Source: Scolanthus callimorphus
Lineage: Eukaryota; Cnidaria; Anthozoa; Actiniaria; Edwardsiidae
Length of the DNA stretch: 64,000 bases
NCBI GenBank assembly: GCA_033964015.1
Contig: CM066920.1
Location: forward strand, 12,739,912-12,803,911
Direction: 5' to 3'
Both the position numbers and the translations under genes were made by a program. The notes beneath the pieces were generated by a model. It ran no database searches and was not told where the DNA came from. It saw only the letters and a list, made by a program, of their open reading frames with translations. Shown piece after piece: positions 21,101 through 29,304 of this stretch. Numbering within the stretch: position 1 is the first letter of the stretch; every line of letters starts with the position of its first letter.

Positions 21101-22773
21101 ATTGAGGATAACGATTAGGATGGGAGTGGAGATGAGGATTGGATTGAGGATAACGATTAGGATGGGAGTGGAGATGTGGATTGGATTGAGGATAACGATT
21201 AGGATGGGAGTGGAGATGTGGATTGGATTGAGGATAACGATTAGGATGGGAGTGGAGATGAGGATTGGATTGGATTGAGGATAACAATTAGGATGGGAGT
21301 GGAGATGAGGATTGGATTGAGGATAAAGATTAGGATGGAAGTGGAGATGAGGATGAGGATGAGGATGAGGTTTAGATGGACTGCTTACAGCCCCCGACGC
21401 GTTATCCCTTGGCGCTCTTTCCTCTCTTGTACTGAATAAGTGGCTCATCTCCAGTGTAAGAACTCACCAGCTGCGTCACAAAGCTTTTTTTGTTTGTTAG
21501 AACGAAGGTTGAACCAATCATGATTAAACAGTAACTAAACACAAAGGTGTGTCCCGGGGAGTGGTTCTTACACTGGAGATGACCCGAATAAGTCGAGATC
21601 GCATTCCAATTGAACAATAAGCACGCTAGCTATGATGAACATGCAAGCGGTCATCACGTTCCCGTGCCATTCGATCAGCGGGTAGTGCTTGACTCAGTTG
21701 ACTGTTGCACGACAAGGGTTACTTAGATTCGCGAAAAAATCTAGATTATCTCCACTATGTGGAGCATACCAAGCCTCGTTTCCATGTTTGAAATAACACC
21801 AGTGCTCAAAGCGTTAACGGAAGCGTGAGGCCTGGTATGTTTGCGGTTTTTGGAGGTTTACCGAGATGTTCTTGCATAAGGTCTATAGGAATTGCTCTCG
21901 ATGTACGGATGTTCGACTAGCAGTCTATAAATAGGGATAGGGATGATGATGATAGGTGATGGAGGCCTCCTCGCTCAGACCCTTGTACCAGGGAGTTACT
22001 AGCAGTCTAAGAATGAGGATGGGGATGAGGATGATAAATGATGGAGTCCTCCTCACTCAGACATAGTTTACACTAGAGCAAATAACTCCGGAGACGAAAA
22101 TTTCTACGGAGATGCGTTTTCGAGTATACGGATAGGCGAACCGTTTACACTACGAAATACCACGAATACAAATGTACTCGAATACATGATCCCACTTTCA
22201 AAACCGTAGACGCGTCTCCGGAGATTTGACCCCAATCCGTGATAGTTTGATCTCGGATTGACAAATTTGTGTGTAAAACGTCTCCGTTGACAAATGATAC
22301 CGGATTCGTCATGTATCCGGGACAATTTGCCCTAGTGTAAACGGGGTCTCAGACCCTTGTACCATTTATATCCGGATTCTAGGAAGGCGATACGTGTCAA
22401 CGGGGTAGGGGTAACATCATAGGAATGATATGCCGTATGCCTAGTGCTTTACTGAACCTGACATTTCCTCCGTTTCGTTTTCTTTTAGGAACAATTCCAT
22501 GTTGCCGATATTCTGGCCAAAGCTGGTGTCACTAAAGGACCCGGGAAAAAGCTGACCGAGTCGTCCAGTGCGCACCGTCGTGTTTCACCTCGGGAGTCTG
22601 GGGCGAGAGACGCTCCACTTGAGGCAGTACTAGTGGAAAATCCTCCCCAGGCATCTGCCCATTCCTCGGAGGAGAGAGAACGAGTGAGGCCTGGGGCAGG
22701 TAGACGTCTAGACCCACTTCCGGTTAGTTACATTTCTAAATTGAATAGCGGCATGACACATAAACTTGCGTAA
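2..22773 (+). CDS. Anoctamin (TMEM16) family gene, C-terminal half, 10 exons, 5' partial
   Basis: Multi-pass membrane protein of the anoctamin family (calcium-activated chloride channels and lipid scramblases; plasma or internal membranes). Exons read from the sequence: 2-151, 538-574, 1123-1232, 2077-2228, 2934-3092, 4196-4218, 4875-5004, 14296-14519, 14997-15077, 22489-22773. All have AG acceptors and GT donors, and the phases agree except in exon 5. Hallmarks are NHRTQTSYDD, the GTNNDC and KPLPK segment, FPLAPLIALLTNLIDMKMDA, NRRP, the SFTSD-like TFTSDYGN and FLIAWLIPD. Family calcium-site acids are present: both glutamates of SEYTEK, and two aspartates in the DMKMD segment where other anoctamins have E and D. 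The N-terminal half lies upstream of the window. The paralogue type cannot be assigned. Introns 7 and 9 are very long and full of mobile DNA, and intron 9 contains an antisense gene. Confidence 0.9.
538..574 (+). CDS. Anoctamin 37-nt exon
   Basis: Acceptor ctcctag, donor gtgagt. Encodes IYQVLAYKLTDW plus the first base of a Glu codon completed by the next exon. This is the conserved anoctamin stretch leading into ENHRTQT. Confidence 0.8.
592..624. repeat. (GTGAT)n microsatellite
   Basis: Six to seven GTGAT units directly after the donor of the 37-nt anoctamin exon. Confidence 0.9.
1123..1232 (+). CDS. Anoctamin exon with NHRTQT motif
   Basis: Acceptor tccacag, donor gtaacg. Encodes NHRTQTSYDDALIIKLFGFQ and on to FYIAFFRQ, a signature loop and membrane helix of anoctamins. 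Length 110 nt is consistent in phase with both neighbours. Confidence 0.92.
2077..2228 (+). CDS. Anoctamin exon with GTNNDC / KPLPK segment
   Basis: Acceptor atctag, donor gtaagt. Encodes an extracellular-loop stretch with Cys (ACGTNNDC), then a helix ending MKPLPKLFTDVIIP, equivalent to anoctamin TM6. Human TMEM16A has a calcium-site glutamate near here; an Asp (FTDV) is at about the matching place. Confidence 0.85.
2266..2760 (-). repeat. Dispersed repeat, inverted relative to copies near the MYND genes
   Basis: Reverse complement of this stretch closely matches 15985-16215 (shared parts include the segment around the AGTCGGAGAAAGCAT motif and the segment around AACAAAAGGAGTGGCTGACAC). Shorter matches lie at 23235-23365 and 32645-32770. 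No coding capacity; probably a mobile element or a hitch-hiking duplication. Confidence 0.65.
2522..2594 (+). tRNA. tRNA-like sequence, probably a pseudo-tRNA or SINE head
   Basis: 73 nt whose ends pair (GTCTCTG with TAGAGAC). It has a good A-box and D-arm (TAGCTCAGGGGTAGAGC) and a degenerate B-box (GGGATCAAAACCC). The T stem is poor and the anticodon arm does not fold cleanly, so this is unlikely to be a working tRNA. It lies in an anoctamin intron. Confidence 0.4.
2934..3092 (+). CDS. Anoctamin exon with an apparent frameshift
   Basis: Acceptor ttccag, donor gtaagg. The 5' part reads PWLKRMWRQ in the frame required by the previous exon. The 3' part reads KSKVEEAGDIRHEVEDF and on to TLSEYTEK in the frame required by the next. 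The two are one base out of register around 2955-2965. Removing one base (for example from a GG or AA pair) restores a continuous reading; a 22-nt insertion would also fit. The SEYTEK glutamates correspond to TM7 calcium ligands. Confidence 0.75.
3664..4156. repeat. Direct duplication of about 113 bp flanking a hairpin insert
   Basis: The segment 3664-3776 (from AAAAAGCATTGACACAATTT to CGTCCTAGTTTATC) recurs nearly identically at 4042-4156. Between them is about 265 bp including a hairpin around ACTTGAAAGACACGAGCC and its complement. The second copy directly precedes the acceptor of the 23-nt anoctamin exon. Confidence 0.85.
4196..4218 (+). CDS. Anoctamin 23-nt micro-exon
   Basis: Acceptor cttgtag, donor gtgagt. 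Encodes (V)LQYGFLM, which joins TLSEYTEK to LFAAAFPLAP and gives the conserved anoctamin TM7 order. Phase is consistent with both neighbours. Confidence 0.8.
4875..5004 (+). CDS. Anoctamin exon with TM8 and NRRP motif
   Basis: Acceptor cttcag, donor gtatgt. Encodes LFAAAFPLAPLIALLTNL, the acidic DMKMDA pair that supplies family calcium ligands, then LLWVNRRPIANRAEDIG. Among the most conserved anoctamin segments. Confidence 0.95.
5390..8218 (-). pseudogene. Retrotransposon ORF2: endonuclease and reverse transcriptase, broken
   Basis: Reading on -, MAAINI (8218) begins the endonuclease; after a one-base loss near 8200 it continues through LDVLAINESRL, YRPPSS, LLGDTNCN and GGSDHDVIY. A one-base loss in an A run near 7325 shifts it into the RT. 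The RT shows YRPISV, SGFRK, LDLKKAFDTVDH, GIPQGTILGPLLF and the catalytic YADD. A second one-base loss near 6180 and a TAA near 5787 break the remainder (SLGVYIDEVLNWSKH, LQKLQNRAARI), which ends FFDSL. Most lesions are homopolymer length changes, so the insertion may be young. Confidence 0.88.
8278..9582 (-). pseudogene. Retrotransposon ORF1: coiled coil plus SGNH-hydrolase (esterase)-like domain
   Basis: Starts MNLDKRVQNETDKPYQLRNR. A heptad-rich region (about residues 105-160, LKSKITTLQSENASLKQEND) is followed by an esterase-like domain with a GDS serine motif (IIGDSIIKH), HAGTNNLPSD (Gly-Thr-Asn block) and HLNKKG (histidine block). An in-frame TGA at 8473-8475 comes just before the HLNKKG histidine, so the 369-residue product would lose that catalytic residue; readthrough would extend it to the TAA at 8278. 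The role in CR1/L2 elements is RNA binding plus a lipid-esterase-like activity. Confidence 0.8.
11270..12500. repeat. 128-bp tandem array, nine units with paired CRE palindromes and E-boxes
   Basis: The core palindrome TGACGTCATCGATGACGTCA (some units differ by one base) starts at 11344, 11472, 11600, 11728, 11856, 11984, 12112, 12240 and 12368, exactly 128 bp apart. Each is followed by ATCACGTGA (CACGTG E-box). Units 1-2 resemble units 4-5 (TCATATCACGTGA variant, then the GATATTATTTTTT variant), giving a 384-bp higher-order period over the first six units. GTTCCCATGTGTACA-like sequences flank both ends. The array forms the centre of the foldback element. Confidence 0.95.
12765..12800. other. 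GC-rich hairpin
   Basis: CGCGGGCCTTCGGCCCGCG forms a perfect stem with a TTCG loop, embedded in GGTGCTCCGCTTGCG and GGAGCTCCGC. It lies just inside the right arm of the foldback element; role unknown. Confidence 0.7.
13965..14195. mobile_element. Possible small inverted-repeat element
   Basis: Repeated AGGTTTAACTAAAC, AAACATGGTTTAATTAAACC and inverted GTTTAGTTGGG, CGCGTTTAGTTAAAT motifs, with TTCACACC and GGTGTGAAC as inverted words. It resembles small non-autonomous elements but the ends are not clean. Confidence 0.4.
14296..14519 (+). CDS. Anoctamin exon (loop between late membrane helices)
   Basis: Acceptor ccccag, donor gtacga. Encodes GMWYGILEFLNIVGVATNGF, then TFTSDYGN, an extracellular loop rich in Asn/Thr with NTT and NTTM glycosylation-type sequons, then FSKLWLLIGFE. 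Matches the anoctamin TM9 region in order and spacing. Confidence 0.92.
14997..15077 (+). CDS. Anoctamin exon (last membrane helix, FLIAWLIPD)
   Basis: Acceptor attag, donor gtaagt; 27 codons from HIVFSIKFLIAWLIPDTPSD to KLAQQK. This is the TM10 and IPD motif that closes the anoctamin membrane domain. Confidence 0.94.
15640..15740 (-). repeat. tRNA-derived SINE-like fragment
   Basis: On the - strand, GGCTGGGGTTCAAACCCCAG forms a perfect T-arm with a consensus B-box (GGTTCAAACC). The A-box side is not clear, so this is a SINE or pseudo-tRNA remnant in anoctamin intron 9. Confidence 0.4.
15985..16215 (+). repeat. Dispersed repeat, copy downstream of MYND copy A
   Basis: Matches the reverse complement of 2266-2760 and the 5' parts of 23235-23365 and 32645-32770 (shared GTCAGCCACTC, TTGTTATTGTTTTCG, TTACGTGCAGAAATCTC). 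It occurs on the 3' side of all three MYND copies, so it may mark the original duplication unit. Confidence 0.65.
16410..17590 (-). CDS. MYND copy A exon 2 (C-terminal domain, open)
   Basis: Continuous open frame from the acceptor (GGKSKANSVTQIWYSLYLSA after the junction) to TGA at 16410-16412. About 70-80% alike by eye to copies B and C. The function of this domain is not known. Confidence 0.8.
18453..19061 (-). CDS. MYND copy A exon 1 (two MYND fingers and DUF4470-like domain, one frameshift)
   Basis: Start at ATG 19061 (MLPSKNMCWRC). All zinc ligands of finger 1 and most of finger 2 are present; the frame breaks in finger 2 after CRKRSW and resumes one base out at ESHKIRC. Ends K|G at a phase-1 donor that matches exon 2. 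Confidence 0.8.
19345..19587. mobile_element. MITE-like element, 243 bp, with 23-bp terminal inverted repeats
   Basis: Ends AGAGCGGATTTCACATGACTG and its reverse complement. The inside is also partly palindromic (CTCATTGGCTACTCG, TGATTGGCTGAGAG). A related end occurs near 52950-52972. Non-coding. Confidence 0.85.
19893..20790. repeat. Purine-rich minisatellite (GATGAGGATGGGGATGAGAATGAAGAC-like units)
   Basis: About 0.9 kb of GATGA/GGGATG/GAAGACGAGGAT units, nearly all purine on +. Several frames on both strands stay open, giving Asp/Glu-rich and Ser/Pro-rich translations that are repeat artefacts. It lies in anoctamin intron 9, upstream of MYND copy A. Confidence 0.93.
20870..20960. mobile_element. 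Short palindromic element
   Basis: CCTACTCTGGGACCTTATCT at 20870 is repeated inverted at the 3' end (AGATAAGGTCCCAGAGTAGG), with ctcg/cgag words between. A 91-bp hairpin-forming MITE-like unit. Confidence 0.8.
21075..21370. repeat. 42-bp minisatellite
   Basis: About six to seven units of GAGGATAACGATTAGGATGG plus GAGTGGAGATGNGGATTGGATT. Related in composition to the neighbouring purine-rich array but with its own period. Confidence 0.9.
21444..21583. mobile_element. MITE-like element with ~20-bp inverted ends
   Basis: CTCATCTCCAGTGTAAGAAC at the left is matched by GTTCTTACACTGGAGATGAC at the right. The 140-bp interior has no coding capacity. Confidence 0.75.
22067..22341. mobile_element. 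MITE-like element (TTTACACTAG...CTAGTGTAAA)
   Basis: Ends TTTACACTAGAGCAAAT and ATTTGCCCTAGTGTAAA are imperfect inverted repeats. CTCAGAC occurs just outside both ends and may be the target-site duplication. A distantly similar element with GTGTGGACGGGGTC lies at 43750-43955. Confidence 0.7.
22489..22773 (+). CDS. Anoctamin last recognised exon (cytoplasmic C-terminus)
   Basis: Acceptor ttttag. Encodes EQFHVADILAKAGVTKGPGK, then a low-complexity Ser/Arg/Glu-rich tail, and stops at TAA 22771-22773. A possible donor (gttagt) at 22723 means the final exon could lie further downstream; the tail after that point is not conserved, so the stop is provisional. Confidence 0.75.
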   Translation, partial: EQFHVADILAKAGVTKGPGKKLTESSSAHRRVSPRESGARDAPLEAVLVENPPQASAHSSEERERVRPGAGRRLDPLPVSYISKLNSGMTHKLA

Positions 22774-23490
22774 GGATGAGTTTGAGACGGATGTGTTTTA
22801 TCTTCTACGACAAACAAATTGGCCATTGATTTTTAAATGATGGTTCAAAGTGATTACATCGGCACAAAATCTACTTCAAAGACTGCCTCCCTCGTTGTCC
22901 GGTCCTAAAGCCTACCTGAGAAAATGGTCTTTTCCACTGGAAAGATCGTATTCATCAGTAGCTAGGAGTCATTTCATGGATCTAAAAGATGTCTTTTTTA
23001 CAATAGAAATGTAAATATGCACAACGAAGGTTAAATACTTAAAAAGTGTTTTTATATCGTTAGGTACGGCTATGATTATTTTAAAAATATATATACCGTC
23101 CTCATTGAAACGGCGTATGTAACGCCCAACCTCTGTTAAGAGGAGTTTTCCGCTTATTTGGGGTCTGTAGATCTTATCCCCATGTCAAATTGCGGTTGAA
23201 CATTTTCATAGAACACCGTTCAACACTCACAAACCGTAAGTTAAAGAACCCTAGTCAGCCACTCTATTTGTTATTGTTTTCGAACAGACGAATTACGTGC
23301 AGAAATCTCGAAATAAACATCTACAAACAAAGTTCTATTTACCAAACTCCATCGAAAATATGTAGTTTATTATATGACTGTGACGTCATTTTACAATATA
23401 AGGTCAAAATTGAGTGCAGATATGGAGCCGTATTACACGGCAAAAGCCGTTACTACACGGTCGAAAGCCGTATTACACTGTAGGAACCGC

Positions 23491-23627
23491 TTAAGGCTGG
23501 TTTCCATATAGTCGTATCTGTCTCATCAGTCGACCGTGAAACAAAAGAATAATTCTAATTTTCATTGTTTCACGGTCGACTGATGAGACAGATACGACAG
23601 ATAAGACTATATGGAAACCAGCCTTAA
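23491..23627. mobile_element. 137-bp MITE with TTAA ends
   Basis: TTAAGGCTGGTTTCCATATAG at the left is mirrored by CTATATGGAAACCAGCCTTAA at the right. Inside, GTATCTGTCTCATCAGTCGA and its inverse give a near-perfect palindrome around TCTAATTTTCATT. TTAA at both ends suggests a piggyBac or Kolobok-type target; no transposase. Confidence 0.88.
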
Positions 23628-23892
23628 CGAACCGGTTTGGCGCGCGCACTTGAATGGCTTCCCAATCAGGTGCTAGTCAGATCACGTACGTTTTCTAGTG
23701 AATCTTGTAAAGAAAAGAAAACAATTTTGTTTGTCGTATAATAAATAACTCATTAGATGTTTTTTGCATGTAATACTGGCGGACATTTTACTCGTTGCGC
23801 GCATTTTTCCTCACCCCTGCGGGGCTCGGAATAATACGTCCGTATTACATGAAAACATCTAATTAACAATTATTGTTCGAGCCCGAATGGGC

Positions 23893-23894
23893 TC

Positions 23895-23925
<31 letters not shown>

Positions 23926-23943
23926 ATGGGCTATTGACTCAGA
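23893..23943. other. Perfect 18-bp stem hairpin
   Basis: TCTGAGTCAATAGCCCAT and ATGGGCTATTGACTCAGA flank a 15-nt loop that is itself self-complementary (GGCCGAAGGCC). No surrounding gene; role unknown. Confidence 0.8.
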
Positions 23944-26591
23944 GGCCATGAGGGCGAGAGGAAAATTGATTTAGTCAAATCACACTAGTAGGTCAATTTT
24001 TATAGTTAAAAACGTTTTCTGGTCTGGTCATTTGCCATTTTCTGGCTTTCAAATCCGACACTTTTCGCTACTAGTAGGCTATAACATATAGCCTAGTAGT
24101 ATGACTAAGGTTATTTAAGTTATTCCGTAATGTTCAGTGATGTCCAGTGAAATTCTTGACCCGGTTCTTAGCAAGTAATAATCGGAACAAGAATAGTATC
24201 CATATTTATTCACTCGCAGTATTTATATTTGAAATAAACAGAAATATACTCAACATTGTTCATTTTTGTTGTTTCTTCAAAACACTGCTACACGAGGGAA
24301 ATTTTAGCCAATTGAAAACGTTACTCGTACGGACACATCGCAAAGTATTATGACAGATTTTTTTTTAGAACTTAGAGCAATTTTGCAAGAAAGCGGCAAA
24401 AAATCTTGTTACTCGAAATAAAAAAAGTTGTTGCTTTGAATTTAGTCTCATTTCAAAGGTCTTCATGGTAGTGTTCGTGTATTATCGCGCCGGTAAAAAA
24501 TTTCCAGAGGAAGCTGAGAAAATAAATTTTAGTTTTTACAGGTATTTGAGGTATTTACAGGTATTTTTCGCACCTAAAATGGTGATGTCAATCACAGCCT
24601 ATATAGATTCTATAGAATTTTTCCATTTTTGAACGCTTATTTCTGTGGCGGCGCGAACTCCTCTGCCTTTTGTGTAGACTTTCCCAAAGTCCGCTGTTCC
24701 TCTTTTTTTTTTAATTGGCTTAACATTGTTCTAAGGAAAAACATAGAGTACGACTTGGGGCAAGTCTACCTTTTGTGATATTTCGAAATGTGGACCACAA
24801 ATCTACAAATTAGGATAACAAGTCCAAAGTGCCAACTTGGCCATGGGGTTTGCCTAACAGGCTGAGAGCCTTACCTACCAACACAGGATTTGTTTTCTGT
24901 CCGTTGTGTTGTTCAGTGTTCTGTCCAATGTGCAGCTACTTCTATTGTTCTATAGTTAATTAACTTATTGTTACTCAATCTGTGCCACGTAAAACAGCGT
25001 TATCGTTTATCGAGGATCCACTCCACGTTTGTCGATGTTATCACACTTCGGGTTGGTTTTCGGTAGTTGATCCCGTACCGGAATGGAACAATACTGTTTT
25101 CCAACTGCGTGGGATCTCTCAGGATCAAGCCCTGGGCCTCCGCGAGTTTCTTCAGCGATGGCAAAAACTTCGGGATCGGTTCTGAGGCCGGAAGTAAGCA
25201 AGCACGCAAATAGTCGAGAATGTATTCCAACAAGTTGTAGTAGTTGATGAAGCCATTAATGTCGTTTGAATAAGCGATTGCCTGATCTCCAGTGTCATTC
25301 AGGGCTGTCTGCCTCAGGTTTGACAAGGGCAAACCAAACAAACCAGGAACACCCGCTTGAACACCTGCATCTAACACGAATTGTGGGCACATTTCCATCC
25401 ACGTCATTGTCTCTGTGAGGATGACAGAATGTGGATTCATTTTATTCAGCAACGGTGTGGCAGCCCCTAGCAGTCTAAGCAGTGGAATGTAATCCCATAG
25501 GTTAGAGGTTGCTATCCGGTCGAACTTTAACCGGCTGGGTATCTCATGGGGCAGATTCAAGCAGTCTCCGAGCATGCATATAATCTAACTGCCTCGCCAT
25601 TCACGAGCCTCTCGGCGGCAGCTTGAATAACTGTTGTGATATAGTTGCTGTAGAGTTGCTGTAGGGAGTTGGACTCAGGTGACGCTTTCGCAACAGCTTT
25701 GTAGTCCCAGCAAAAGAAGGGTCCAGCAAAACCTTCCACACAGTAGCGTAAGTCTTCTACACCTTCTGAGCGCCTAGCGATAAACCCAGTCAGAGAGACG
25801 TTTCTCGTGGGTAAGTCTCAGAGCGCTCGCTCCATCTTGAAGGACACCAGCTTCGAGCCATTCTTGGAGTGATTTTCTCAAGTTGTTAGGAATCCATTCT
25901 TGGTACTCCTTCATTGCTTTCTCGTCCCGATATAAAGACATCATCCTTTGTTCTTGGAGCCCAACGCGAGCACAACTTGACATTACCAGCCAGCCAGTCC
26001 AGACAGTCTTGAGTCTGGGGAGTTGCTCAGCATTCACTTGCATGATGCTACGCGTGATGAGTTCCAGATTTGAAACTCTTGTGAGATCTTGTAAGGCAGA
26101 TACCAGGAACGCATGGTCATCGGCACTTAGGTATAGCGAATACCATATTTGGGTGACCGAGTTTGCTTTACTCTTGCCTCCTATCATAGGAAAAAAGCAG
26201 AATGTGTCAGGAATGTGCGCAAGTGCGAAGGAGCACTTTTTTTAACACTTTTGACTTTTCGGCCTTTCTACTGATTGACACCCTTGGTAGTGCTGTCTGG
26301 TCCAATAGTTGTTAACATTATTTCTCTGATGTGTCTGTCAATAATATTTAATTGTTTTTCATTCCCTCTGATGAGGGGGGGAGGGGGGCGAATTTAGCTC
26401 AGCCTTTGTGGGGGGATGCTAATTGTTCTTGCGGGGGGGGACTACATAGGGGATCTATTCTTAAAACAATTCACAGTAGAAAATAATCCACCTGCTCCCC
26501 TCCGACATACATAATTTATGCAGCCTAATTGCTTGATATACCGTTTCCAGGATACGTTGTCACTGGAAAAAGCAACGAAACTTGTGCGCTA

Positions 26592-26719
26592 GTCCAATAC
26601 TCTGACAAATTTATGTATGGTATTGTTCTCCTCTATTGTTTAGCCTCGTTCTATAATACACTCCATTGCACTTCATTGTTTTAGACAATACCTTGCATAA
26701 ATTTGTCAGAGTATTGGAC
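26592..26719. mobile_element. 128-bp MITE in the intron of MYND copy B
   Basis: GTCCAATACTCTGACAAATT at the left and AATTTGTCAGAGTATTGGAC at the right, with further inverted GGTATTGT/ACAATACC inside. No coding capacity. Confidence 0.88.
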
Positions 26720-26795
26720 AACCCTCAATACGTCCGGGGTCGACGTATACATCGTCTTGGACGAATTTAATTTTCGACCTTTTTAGGTTCGTTTT

Positions 26796-26871
26796 ATACG
26801 TCGCATTTCAGACGAATTTAATTGCGATAATTAAATTCGTCTGAATTAAATTCGTCCGAAATACGACGTAT
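26796..26871. repeat. Palindrome of GACGAATTTAATT units
   Basis: ATACGTCGCATTTCAGACGA runs into GACGAATTTAATTGCGATAA, then the inverse AATTAAATTCGTC twice and CGAAATACGACGTAT. Probably the remnant of a second small element next to the preceding MITE. Confidence 0.65.
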
Positions 26872-28007
26872 GAACTAGGCCTTAGAAATGCGCTGAAATT
26901 TAAGTAGCGCTCCGTCTAAGAACTATAGCGAAAACAATAGGGCCGCGGAAACAGTGGTCGTCTAGTGATGCTCACACTCGATTTTCTTATTGAACCAACG
27001 AAATGCTCGGACATATCTGGAAGACCTATTCGGAAAGAATTCAGCACTGCAAACGAAGTATTTCGCTACAAAAACGGTGAAAAACAAATTTCAACCAAAC
27101 AGAAGGCCAGGATTTGTTGACCAAGCAAATTAGTATTTTAGAAAATGAACAATTTAAAAATTTACACAAAGCATAACTCAAATTCCCGATAGCCGTTCAC
27201 GCTATCGTTCCTAGATGGAGCGCTACTTAATGATTTTACCTCTGGTTGCATTAACTGTCTGAATTCAAACAGTAGCAGCTTAGATGCCCCCATTATCCTT
27301 TGCGCTTCAAGCTTATTGGCTTTTTGGTGACAACGTTTACCGGAAACGGTATATACTTACCTCTACATTGACATAGTTACCATGTCACGCAGTATTCGCA
27401 TTCTCACCTTTCATAATCAAGTAAAGCAGAAGCACAATTCTTGCCAAGGCACACAGACATATGTCATTCAGCACAAATGTCACCTGGTCGGTGTAATCAT
27501 TAGGAAGCGAAGCCAGGGAAAGACAAACACTTCTCGGGTCTGCCACGCCGCACAGCAATAGTTTAAGGGATTCTTGTAATCGGTTCCTTCATTCATCGGC
27601 AAGTTGATCAGATCGACTGCTGGCGTATTTCCCCAATAGTAAATGTGATCTAGGACGTATTTGACACGGTATTCACTCGCACGTTTTTGGTAAAGTTCAT
27701 TAACTCTTTGGTTCACTTGTAGACATCGAATCTTGTGCGATTCCCAGCTCGTCTTCCTGCATTCGTTGCTACAAAACCACGCCGTGAGACAGTTAGAACA
27801 TTGTTGCATGTTTTCTCCCGTCTTTCGACATCCGTGACAGTGGAATTTAGCCGAGGCGTTATCACACTCTACCTTATGGCGATATTTGTCTGCCCGTAGA
27901 CAATTTACTCCACAGTATTTCGCCTTTTCGCATACATTGCATTTCATCATTTCCTCCTCGCTAATATCTGTGCCATCACATCGCCAACACATGTTCTTCG
28001 AAAGCAT

Positions 28008-29300
28008 ACTTTCTTTTCACTTATAAATACTTAGTAGTGATGAACTTGGATTAGATACTGTCTAATAAACAGAACAGAATAGAAATTAAACTTGTTTTCC
28101 TTGCTTCTTCCAGCTTAAGTTTTCCTATAATTCCTATTGTTTATTCTCAGTAGGGGAGTTCTTGGAAATAGCGGAAGATACGTTAGTCAGGGCCTGACCT
28201 CGTTTCCATGCACGCGCCCATGGATTCATGGGACACTTGGAAAATGATACGGATGGCGGATACATTTTTCATACAGACTCTGAAATTGTTTCCAAAGATA
28301 GAAGTAATGAAAAATTAGGCTTTTTTAAAGATACCCGATGAAATATAAGTTATTGCCTCGTCCAAAGTTCATCATATCGTCAGTGTTACGATGGATAGGA
28401 AGGACAAACGTGGCATTTTTTTTTGTTCGTCAAGACAGCGGCAAACATGGATTTTTCAGACAGCACGATAATATTATTGGAAAGGACGTGGCCGGGGGGG
28501 GAATCCCATACTTTTTGGTCGGGGATGATCGTCGTATCTTTTAGGGGTTAAAATCACGGGGTTTGGTCTCTTTTAGAGTTGATCTTGGTCTTCAATACAA
28601 TTTTAGGGAGATTGGTATCTTTAAGGGCCGAAATATGTGTCCAGATTGTTTTTTTTCTCATGATGGTGCTTCTAAAAACCGTGTTAAAGAAAGAGATTTT
28701 TCGATGAGAAGACAATAGATTTACTTATTTATTTATTATCGGTATTTAAACAGGCTAGTCAAATTCAGCTGTATACTGGTTTAAATTTAGGCCTGTAACA
28801 AGAGTAAAATATATTAAAAGAACAAAATATTTCATCACATTACATATAAACAAGAATGCCCGTTCTTAGACAACATTAAAGACAGCATTTTAGTCAAACA
28901 CGGAAATTTCTTGATGGGCATCTTTCTTGTTACCTGTCTCCTTCGCGCCTACTAGATAGATAGATTTTTATTGGAAAAAAAAACTATTCGAGCAGGCCCG
29001 TAGCCGGTGGGGGGGGGGGGGGTTTCCAGGGGTTTGAAAACACTGTTTTAGTGACTATTAGTAAATTTAAAATTGGCCAACAGAAGACTGCAGTCATTTT
29101 GGGATACAGCCAGTTCCGTATACTTGCTTTTTCTAGTGAATTTTGACTAGAAGTTAATAAATTCATACCACGTTGGTCCGCTTTTTCTAGTTTAGCACTT
29201 CCCCACATCCCTGGCTACGGGCCTGACTTGGCACATAAGGCCCCATCTTTTATGGTATATGTTTTAGGGGAAAACACTGTTTATCACTGTTTGTATCTAT
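28008..29300. other. Gap upstream of MYND copy B: shared flank plus low-complexity sequence
   Basis: 28020-28330 resembles 36063-36440 upstream of copy C (shared ACTTATAAATACTT, GCACGCGCCCATGGATTCAT, GGATGGCGGATACATTTTTC), so the duplication unit includes this likely promoter side. 28720-28900 and 28940-29030 look like retrotransposon 3' ends (TTTATTTATTATC, AGATAGATAGAT) with a poly-G run. No gene seen. Confidence 0.55.
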
Positions 29301-29304
29301 TTCA

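Larger units (their letters stand above)
22774..24999. other. Gap between anoctamin and MYND copy B: repeats only
   Basis: No gene seen. It contains the 3' flanking block shared with MYND copy C (23140-23365 and 24150-24350, matching 32560-32770 and 32815-32985), a 137-bp TTAA palindrome, an 18-bp-stem hairpin, and otherwise AT-rich sequence. Confidence 0.6.
25000..28007 (-). pseudogene. MYND copy B: tandem MYND fingers + DUF4470-like + C-terminal domain
   Basis: Same two-exon structure as copies A and C: exon 1 27408-28007 (start MLSKNMCWRC, donor gtgaga), exon 2 25000-26180 (acceptor gatag, ends VEWILDKR). Both MYND fingers are intact. Three single-base changes break the frame relative to copy C: a C lost in a CCCC run near 27568 (after YKNPL), an A gained near 25802 (after LTHE) and a base lost near 25583 (before MLGDCLNLP). 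Exon 2 is 1181 nt, the same as copy A. As read it is non-functional; if the changes are assembly errors it encodes about 593 residues. Confidence 0.82.
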
